A DNA stretch of 13,697 bases from Cochliopodium minus (lineage: Eukaryota; Discosea; Himatismenida; Cochliopodiidae): contig JAMYWO010000209.1 in assembly GCA_024220525.1 (NCBI GenBank), positions 59,162 through 72,858 on the forward strand, read 5' to 3'. Each line of letters opens with the position of its first letter. The stretch's first letter is position 1. A program made the position numbers and the translations under genes. A model generated the notes under the pieces. It did not search any database. It saw only the letters and a list, made by a program, of their open reading frames with translations, and was not told the origin of the DNA. This document shows positions 1 to 7,249 of this stretch, one piece after another.

Positions 1-316
1 TTGAATTGATTCTCAAAAAAGAGTTTCCAGAATTTTTCCTCTTCTTTCAAAATGAAGAAAAAGCTTTTGCAAACAACCGCCATCGAATATAATTCTTCAT
101 ATTCTAATTTTGAAAGGATCATCATCCATATTTGTTTATCATTCAAAAAAATACAATTTTCTTTTGATATTGGTTTTCTATTTGAATTGGATACTTTTAT
201 AAATAAGTAATCTGGCCCATTCTTTCCTTAAAATATTACCTTTTAAATTCGCTTTTTTGAAGGGAAGAAGGATCTATAATATCTTTCAATTTATTTGAGT
301 TTGATTTATTTCCCAT
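1..316 (-). CDS. FS1: F-box/SPRY family protein, 5' part only (cut by left window edge)
   Basis: This is the N-terminal part of an F-box protein of the local family; the SPRY half lies beyond the window. I place the start at 316 (MGNKSNSN, after an A run), as in FS2. The frame from this ATG stops soon after residue 25. A 62-nt GT..AG intron (239-178) restores it: exon 316-240 ends in AG, exon 177-1 begins with A, and the joined text reads FKRKPISKENCIFLNDKQIW, matching ESKRKPITKDN of FS5. The F-box follows, with the family motifs LSKLEYEELYSMAVVCK and EEEKFWKLFFENQF. FS1 starts only 64 nt after the FS2 stop on the same strand. Without the inferred intron this would be a broken copy, which I consider less likely because phase and alignment both fit. 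Confidence 0.7.
178..239 (-). other. Inferred extra intron in FS1, upstream of the F-box
   Basis: The segment begins GTAATA and ends AATAG on the minus strand. Both reading frames that could link the start codon to the F-box are closed inside it, and its removal gives a phase-2 join that recreates an AGA codon at the position of the conserved Arg-Lys-Pro-Ile. None of the other complete copies (FS2, FS4, FS5) has an intron here. Confidence 0.5.
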
Positions 317-380
317 TTTTTTTTATTTTTATTTTTTATTTATTTATTAATTTATTAATTTGAAATAAAACCATTCATCT

Positions 381-1682
381 TTATTTGAATGTGGCAACAT
401 CAAATTCATAAAATTTTTTAGGAAGGAGAGATTCACCATTATGTATCAAATCCATGAAAGTGATCTGATTGTTATGATAAAGAGTGCTAACAAAAGGATA
501 AAGATATTCTCCTTTCGGAACAACTATTCCTTTCATTGTAAACTCATAAGCAGGATCTTTGTATTGAAAATTTTTGTAGAAGAAACTGACAGTTGCAAAT
601 TCTTCTTCATAACTTCCCTTGTGGAGCATAAAATATACAGTCCCTTTCTCTTTAAAATTGGAGCATCTTGGAAGGAACTTGGCATTCCCATTTGTGCAAT
701 AATAAGAATTTAAATGGCTCAAACAAAATCCAAATCTAAATCTTTTTTTTAAAATAGAAAAAATTATTATTATTTTTTTGGAAAAAAAATTTTGGTTTTA
801 ATTTTTTCAATTAACGTTTAATTGAAATAGATTTTAATTATTTAAATAAAGATTAATCTTAATTTAAAAATAAATTAGTTTGAAAAAAAATTTGTTACTT
901 ATCAACACCATAACCGTAAATCTCTTTACTTGGTACTTCTGTTTGTTCCAAAGCTACACCAACTGTGATTTTATTTCTTTTTGTTAGGATAGTTTGTTGA
1001 TAAAAAAATTGTTTTAATTTCAATCTCAAATAAGTTTACCCTGTTATATTATTGAAATAAAAAGGATATAAAACACCTTCAAAGATTGGATTATTCCCTA
1101 AAGCTGTTTGCCAAGCTCCTTTTTCTTATTTAAGAAATTTAAAAAAAAATTAACTTTTTTTTAGCGGATATTAATTTATTCCAACAAAATTTTTGATTGA
1201 AATTTGATACCTTCAATATGAATGAGTTTCCTTTTATCATATCCAACTAATGTGAATTTTCCATCGAATTTTGATACATCCCATCCATTCCTCAACAACA
1301 AAGAATATGATTTCCATGATTTTACGGAAGGAGGCAATGAGATGCATAAAGATGGTTCGATATATTTGTATTGCATCTCAAAATATTGCTTCCAAAATCT
1401 TTCATCTTCTTTCAAAATAAAGAAAAAGCCTTTACATACCCCTGCCATTGAATATAATTGCTCAAAGTTCAATTTAGAAAGGATAATCATCCAAATCTGC
1501 TTATCATTCAAAGAGATAACATTATCTTTCGAAATTGGCTTTTTATTTAATTTTGATGAAGGGGATTGAACAATATTTAAATTATTGTGCAATGAATTTT
1601 GGGATTGTTCATTATTTGGTTGAATGGGAAAATCAATATTTAAATTTTTGGATTTAATTCGTTTAGATTTGTTGTTACCCAT
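381..1682 (-). CDS. FS2: intact F-box/SPRY protein, 329 residues
   Basis: This is a probable substrate adaptor of an SCF (Skp1-Cullin-F-box) ubiquitin ligase. Exons are 1682-1211, 1118-1040, 976-899 and 741-381; intron phases are 1, 2, 2 and the joined frame is open to TAA. The F-box lies at about residues 55-105 (ISLNDKQIWMIILSKLNFEQ, then DERFWKQYFE). The SPRY/B30.2 domain fills the rest: WDVSKFDGKF, WQTALG, EGVLYPFYF, ITVGVALEQTE, FRFGFCL, GTVYFMLHKGSYEEEFATVS and the closing LYPFVSTLYHNNQITFMDL, which matches the SPRY end strand. I chose the ATG at 1682 because FS1 starts with a similar MGN; an in-frame ATG at 1718 would add MDIDQLEFKKKK, mostly coded by an A run. The start MGNNKS fits the N-myristoylation pattern MGxxxS. 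The architecture resembles animal FBXO45, though orthology is not claimed. Confidence 0.87.
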
Positions 1683-1821
1683 TTTTTTTTTTTTAAATTC
1701 TAATTGATCTATATCCATTATTTTTTAAATTAAATTTTTTTTAAAATAAAATCAAAAAAAGAAAAGAAGAAGGATTAAATAGTATTGAATTTATTTTTTA
1801 TTTGAATTGTTTCCCTATTAC

Positions 1822-3044
1822 TTATTTTCCTAATAGGTTAACATTAACTTTTAGAAGTTCATTAGGAAGGAAAGAATAACCATTATGAATCAAATCGAGG
1901 AAAATGATTTGATCGTTTTGATGATAAGTGCTAACAAAAGGATAAAGATATTCTCCTTTAGGAACAGAAATTCCTTTCATAGTAAACTGATAAACCGGAT
2001 TTATGTATTCAAGTTTTTTGTAGAAAAAACTGACAGTGGCTTTCTCTTTTTCATAACTTCCTTTATGGAGAATAAAATAAACAGTCCCTTTCTCATTAAA
2101 ATTGCTACACTTTGATGGAAGGTGTCTTCCTTGTCTATTTGTGCACCAAAAAGCTCCCGAACTAAAGTGATAATATCCGAATCTGTATCTAATTTAAAAT
2201 TATTATTGTCAAAAAGATTTACTATTAAAAAAAAAATTTATGGTAGTAAGAATCAATTGGGAGTTTATTGAAAATTTGTCAGTAAAAATGATCGATAATT
2301 GGATCAATATAAATCTGCATGTACAAATGATTATTTGATAATTTGGGTAACATTGATCTAATATAGCATCTTAGGTTGAGATATAAAAATTGATCCAAAA
2401 TATATGGAGCAAATTAAATTCTTACAAAAAAATTCTCATTGAGAATTTGAAAAAAAAAAAATTGTTTTTTATTTTTTGTACAATTTATAATTAAACTTTT
2501 TATTTCCCAAAATAAATTTTTAAAATTTTTTTTAAAATTAAATTTTTTTTTGTTTTGAAAAATAAATTACTCGTCAACTCCATAACCATTGTTCTTTGTA
2601 TCTGGTGCTTTTGTTTTTTTTAAAGCTACTCCAATTGTAATGTGATTTCTTAGTTGAGTTATTTTTGAATTAAATTTTTTTAGAGGTTTTTAATAATTTT
2701 TATTTCAAATTTATTAAAAATATTTTACACTGAAATTTTTTCCAAAAAAAATGGATACAAAATCCCTTCTAAGACAATGCCACCTCCTAAAGCTGTTTGC
2801 CATTTTTGATGCTCTTGAATTTTTATTATTTTTATTGAATTAATATTTTTGAAAAATTCAAATTTTACGTTCTATATGAATGAGATGTCTTCTGTTATTT
2901 TCATCCAATTTGAATTTCCCATCAAATTTTGAATCATCCCATCGATTCCTCATCAAAAAATAATTTGATTTCCAAGATTTTACAGATGTGGGCAAAGAGA
3001 TGCATAGAGATGGATCGATCAGTTTGAATTGATTCTCAAAAAAG
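1822..3044 (-). CDS. FS3: F-box/SPRY protein, 5' end lost at the N at 3045
   Basis: This is the third family copy, with exons 3044-2869 (partial), 2813-2729, 2648-2571 and 2188-1822, phases 1, 2, 2 and stop TAA at 1824-1822. The first residues present are FFENQF, the end of the F-box, so most of the F-box and the start codon are missing. The SPRY domain is complete: WDDSKFDGKFKLDENN, WQTALGGG, EGILYPFFLEKIS, HITIGVALKKTKAPDT, YRFGYYHFSSGAFWCTNRQ and LYPFVSTYHQNDQIIFLDL. No stop or frameshift occurs in the 235 codons present, so the gene looks functional and the loss coincides exactly with the N. Intron 3 is 382 nt, more than twice that of the other copies. The first intron is only 55 nt. Confidence 0.82.
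2246..2425. repeat. Inverted-repeat segment inside FS3 intron 3
   Basis: The 8-mer GTAAGAAT at 2246-2253 is matched by its reverse complement at 2418-2425, and the 10-mer TTGGATCAAT at 2299-2308 by its reverse complement at 2389-2398, giving nested inverted repeats. The corresponding introns of FS2, FS4 and FS5 are 136-163 nt and lack this segment. It could be a small non-autonomous transposon remnant or simply a diverged intron; no coding sequence is seen in it. Confidence 0.35.
2431..2447. repeat. Short palindrome in FS3 intron 3
   Basis: The arms AATTCTCA and TGAGAATT are perfect reverse complements around one central T. It lies next to the inverted-repeat segment in the same intron. Its role is unknown. 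Confidence 0.35.
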
Positions 3045-3045
3045 N
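3045..3045. other. Undetermined base (N), probable assembly join
   Basis: The only N of the window sits where FS3 loses its 5' end and where the RasGEF gene loses its 3' end. The 21 nt just before it (3024-3044) are identical to the first 21 nt of the window and also occur at 11544-11564 and 12853-12873. I read it as a collapsed gap between two contigs rather than a single unread base. Confidence 0.75.
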
Positions 3046-3157
3046 ATAAAAAATAAAAAATAAAAAATAAAAAATAAAAAATAAAAAATAAAGAATAAAA
3101 AATAAAAAATAAAAAATAAAAATAAAAATTAAAAAATAAAAATAAAAATTTTGCCTT
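3046..3157. repeat. A/T microsatellite, mainly TAAAAAA heptamers
   Basis: About a dozen units of TAAAAAA, with a few variants (TAAAGAA, TAAAAA), run directly up to the N. The tract probably belongs to an intron or the 3' flank of the RasGEF gene and is a likely cause of the assembly break. Confidence 0.8.
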
Positions 3158-3162
3158 AGTTC

Positions 3163-6100
3163 TTTGTTAGGAATTATTTTGAGAGATTTGGTAACAATAA
3201 CTTTATTATCATTATTGTTACATGGGATATTGAGAGAGGAAAGGAAGGAGTAAACATCTGGAGAAGCTTTGAAATCAATGACGTGTTTCTTTCTTTTTTC
3301 TTTTTGGTATTTTATTATGAACCCTTTCTCTCTTTTTTGAACGATTTTGATGGAGTATCTTGGTATTGACAACTGTTTTTGTAATCTTAAAAATAAACAT
3401 TAAAAATAAATAATTTCAAAAAAATTAAAAAAATAAAAATTAAAATTAAAAATAAAAATTAAAATGTAAAATGTAAAAAAATTTCAAAAATTAAAAAAGT
3501 AAAAATTAATAAAAAAATATAAGTTAAAAAATTAAAACATTAAAAATTAATTAAAATAAATTTTTAAAAAATAAAATAATTAAAGTTTGTTTTAAATAAA
3601 TAAAAATTAAAATGAAAAAAGTACCCAAAGGAAGTGCTACTAAAATAAAAATTATTTTCTGTGATGTAGAAAATTCCTTTGACGTACGAAAAAGAAAATT
3701 TGCAGGAAACATCTGTGTATTTTTGGATGATCTGCTCGGAAGTAGGAAGTTTGAAAAGTTTCTTCAAATGGTTGTTTTCTACTTTTAATGATGATGTCAT
3801 TATTGGTAAAACTCCGCTTGATTTTCTGTATTTTCCACCAAAGTCATCCTGAAAAAAAAAATTAAGAAAATATTGAGAATTTAAAAAAAAAATAAAAAGT
3901 TTTAACAGAACTAAAAAATAAAAAATAATGAAAAAAATAAAATAACAATTAATTAAAATTAAAAAATTGATGATTAAAATTAATTAAAATTAAAAAATTG
4001 ATGATTTTAAATTAAAAATTATAATTTTAAATAAAAGTATTAAGAAAATTTTAATAATTTAAAAAATATTAAAAAAAATTTTTTTTTTACTCTTTTTAGT
4101 TTAACCAATTTAGAAACGATTCTTTGGCATATGAACTTGAAAAACCGAGACGCCAAAGAGTGATCTTGACCCAAAATCTTGAAGAGAGATTGGTTAGAAA
4201 CTGCTTTCAACACTCCCAATGTTCTCGACACCACTTTCAAACGAGAATCACTTTGAATGTGAGGGAATAGAGATTCTTCTCCAAATATGCTTGATTTTCC
4301 TAGAGGAATGTTGTTTCCAATTTCTTCCTGAACAATTAATTTTTTTAATTAATTTTTTTAATTGTTTTTTTAATTGTTTTTTTCATTAATTTTTTTAAAT
4401 TTTTATTCTCATTAATTTTTTTTTGATGTTTTTTTCTCATTAATTTTTATTTTTTTCATCAATTTTTTTTTTGATGTTTTTTGTAATAAATTATTTATTT
4501 TGAATAAATTATTTTTTTAAAAAATTATTATTTTTTTTACACCAAAAATCATGTCAACTTCACCAGACTCAATAAAATGGATGAAAGACTGAGGATTACT
4601 ATAATGCAGCAAAACCTCACCACTCGAAAAATCAAAAGCATCTCCCCCACTAAAAAGAAAGAGCCAATCATGATCACTGAGCTCCTCGGACATCACCAAC
4701 ACGCTTTGGGTGGTGCATTCCACTGTGTTTTTCAATGTTTTGAGGTTGGTTTTGGAGGTTCCCATGACTGGAGACAGGATGTTTTGGTTTGATTCGATTT
4801 TTGAGTATTTTTTTTCTATTTCCAATATTTCTTCTGATTCCTATAGAAAAAAAAATGTTTATTTTAAAAAAAAAGATTATTTATTTTTTAAATTATTTAA
4901 AAAAAAGTTTATTTATTTTTTAATAATATTTAAAAAAAATTATTTATTATGAAAAACATTAATTTTGAATAAGTTTAATTGTGTTTAAAAACATATTAAA
5001 GTTAAATTTGTAAAATGATCAATGTTAATTAACAGATTGTAAATTTAAAAATTTTAAGATCTTCTTACAAATATTTGATCAACAATAATTTTAATTGATT
5101 TTTTTTTTTTTTTTTTTTTTACCCAACATTCCACTTCAATAAGATAATTTTCAGATTCATTATCCACAGAAAATGGAAAATCAACGTTTATGTATTCGAA
5201 ATTCTCCGACAAAAGTTTTCCGTAAATTTCAAATTTGGAAAAGTTGACGAGGTCCTGTGGGGGAGACTGATTGTTTTTGATCATTTTTACATTGGATTCG
5301 TTAGTAAGTGAGATTTTGTTTTTGAGAATCGAAACTATGGATAAAATGCATCCCTTTGCTTTTTCAATAGTGTCTCTTAAAAAAAAAAAAAAATCAATAA
5401 AAAAAAAAATCAAAGGATTGTTAAAAAATGAATAAAAAAAAATTAAAAAAAATTAAAAAAATTAAAAAAAAATAAAGATCAATTGAAAAAAAATTAAAGA
5501 ATTAATTTAAAACCACAATAAATAAAAATTAAAAAAAATTAAAAACTAAAAATCAAAATTTTAAAAAATTTTTCAACCTATAATTCTGAAAGTGGTTTGA
5601 TGTTTTGAATACATTGGCCAGATTTTCGAACATGAACTGGTGATTCTGAGAAATATATCTCCAAGTAGCGACGAGCTTCTTGGTCTTCAAAAGACCGTAA
5701 TAGATCTCGAAAGCAATGGAGAAAGAGTTGATGGAAAGACAATACTCAGACATCTCCAAAAACTTTGAGATCATCGTTCTTCTTGCTTCCATTTTTTTTT
5801 GGATGAGAATTTCTGTTGCTACCCACCTTGCGATGTTGTTGATGAAGTTTTCGTAGTTCTCTAGGTTTTCTGCTTGTTTTGTGTAGTTGATGTTGTCTGA
5901 GTTTTTCTTGTCTTTTTCCCACTTTGCATCAACTAATATCCAAATTTAAAAATCAAAATAAATTGAATTTAAAAATCAAAATAAATTATTCCACAACAAA
6001 TAATAACATAGAATTAAAAATTGAAAGATTACATTGGAAGAATGATAAAACATAAAATTAAAAATGTTATTTAATTAGTATTTAAAATAAAAAAAATGTA

Positions 6101-6957
6101 TTTTTACTCCACTCTTCTAGAACAATCTTCTTTTGTAAGATGTAATCGTGGAAAGATAAAGTTTCTACCAATCTTTTGCTATCAATTTTTGTTATATCTT
6201 TGTTATTCTTCTCATTCTTTTTGAATAGCTCAGGGATGTTAGGAAGATCTTTGCTTTTATCGCTGATGAACGCTTCGAATACTTTCTCGGAAATTAATTC
6301 TTCTGGGTTTTTCTTTGCAAAATTCATCATGTATTCCGACATCTCCTTAGATTTGAAATGATGTGGATAATATTTTTTCCATTCTGCAATCAAAAATATC
6401 ACACTTTCAAATAGGAGAAAAGGATTATAAATATAAATATTAATTTATTTTGCTTTTTTGAGGATATTTTTTTTACGATTCTTTTATGGAATCCTTATTC
6501 AATTTATCTTCTTCCAATATGTTTGTCCTTGATTCTTTATTGCCGGATTTATTATATCTTTCTATCACCAATTTCATGAATTGCATAGGTTCACAGATAG
6601 AAGTGAATGAGATAACAACATCTCTCACAAAATTTACATCTTTTTTTTTTATTGACATTAATAATAAGAGTAATTATATATGGGGTGATATTAATTTTAA
6701 AGGTGCATATTTAAAGTTTAAATGTTATTTAAAAATCATTTAAATTTGAAATATTAATTTTTACTTTGAGAAATGAATACTCTATCTGTTGCTTTTTGAA
6801 TCAATTTTTCAAATTTGGCATACAAAATTTTTCTGTTTTTTTTATTTGGATTATTCAGTTCATCCACCTCTTTCAGATCGTAGATTATATTTTCTCCTTT
6901 AAGATCTTTTTGATGTGATACTTTGATGTTATTGGATTCGTTTTGAATGTTATCCAT
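3163..6957 (-). CDS. RasGEF - cyclic-nucleotide-binding - GRAM protein, GbpC/GbpD-like; 3' end missing
   Basis: This is a probable exchange factor for a Ras/Rap GTPase. Exons: 6957-6765, 6639-6477, 6403-6108, 5932-5578, 5375-5123, 4840-4541, 4327-4091, 3848-3625, and 3385 to about 3163; every junction keeps phase, giving at least 748 residues. RasGEF_N spans about 45-165 (FVRDVVISF, MKLVIERY, VIFLIAEWKKYYPHHF). RasGEF spans about 190-395 (ETLSFHDYILQKKI, ARWVATEILIQKKMEARRTM, SKFLEMSEYCLSINSFSIAF, DLVNFSKFEIYGKLL). The cNMP domain spans about 475-597 (SSGEVLLHYS, FIESGEVDMIFG, then SIFGEESLFPH with SRLKVV, where the cassette Glu and a likely Arg remain). GRAM spans about 627-725 (KLFKLPTSEQIIQKY, GIFYITENNFYFSSTSFG). 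In Dictyostelium GbpC and GbpD this domain order is followed by a second cNMP domain, which here would lie beyond the N. The gene is divergent from the BTB gene. Ligand and target GTPase cannot be read from sequence. Confidence 0.82.
3947..4006. repeat. Tandem duplication of a 29-nt unit in RasGEF-gene intron 7
   Basis: Two perfect 29-nt copies occur at 3947-3975 and 3978-4006, starting AATTAATTAAAATT and ending TTGATGATT, with a 31-nt period. They lie in the AT-rich intron 4090-3849 and probably arose by slippage. Confidence 0.7.
5943..5987. repeat. Tandem duplication of a 22-nt unit in RasGEF-gene intron 3
   Basis: Two perfect copies starting AATTTAAAAATC occur at 5943-5964 and 5966-5987, with a 23-nt period. 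They lie just upstream (on the minus strand) of the acceptor of the exon that starts at 5932. Confidence 0.7.
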
Positions 6958-7249
6958 GAATAGAATACTTTATATCTTTTTTTATATAAGATAAATAAAG
7001 GTCAAATATTTTTTATATTTTTTAATTAAATTTGTGAAGAAAAAAGTAAATTCATCTCTTCCACCAAATTATATTGTTCCCAAAGAATGAACAAGTAAAT
7101 TTAATCAATTTCAACAAATACAAATAATAAAATTTCTTAAAATAATTTAGAAATTTCAACCTCATATTCACCAAACAAGATCAATTTGACAATCTATTCA
7201 AACTTTAATCTAAAATTTCTGCTATTTGTCGATTTAAATTAAAAAAAAA
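6958..7249. promoter_or_regulatory. Divergent promoter region between RasGEF and BTB/Sel1 genes
   Basis: These 292 nt separate two start codons pointing away from each other, so both promoters must lie here or in the 5' ends. A TATA-like string (TATATAA at 6983-6989, TTATATA on the minus strand) sits about 26-32 nt before the RasGEF start codon. The plus-strand ATG at 7250 follows a run of ten A. No ORF of note is present. The TATA assignment is tentative in DNA this AT-rich. Confidence 0.4.

Noticed and set aside
441-713. Plus-strand ORF over the FS2 SPRY exon, with similar ORFs at 1885-2115, 10556-10840, 11972-12169 and 13364-13648
   Set aside because: They recur in five places and their proteins look alike, but they lie exactly antisense to the conserved SPRY exon. 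The similarity follows from conservation of the real minus-strand exon.
1222-1569. Plus-strand ORF over the FS2 F-box exon (and 12904-13104 over FS5)
   Set aside because: Antisense shadow of the F-box exon, with no family features of its own.
3046-3157. The regular heptamer repeat as a CRISPR-like or functional array
   Set aside because: There are no spacers; it is a plain A/T microsatellite in a eukaryotic genome.
3019-3372. A single ORF running from the GRAM exon through the repeat and the N into FS3
   Set aside because: The part after the RasGEF exon is translated simple repeat, and past the N it reads FS3 in the wrong frame. It is not evidence of a fusion gene.
4577-4952. Two overlapping plus-strand ORFs at 4577-4792 and 4710-4952
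   Set aside because: They lie antisense to the cNMP exon 4840-4541, whose frame matches its neighbours and the domain.
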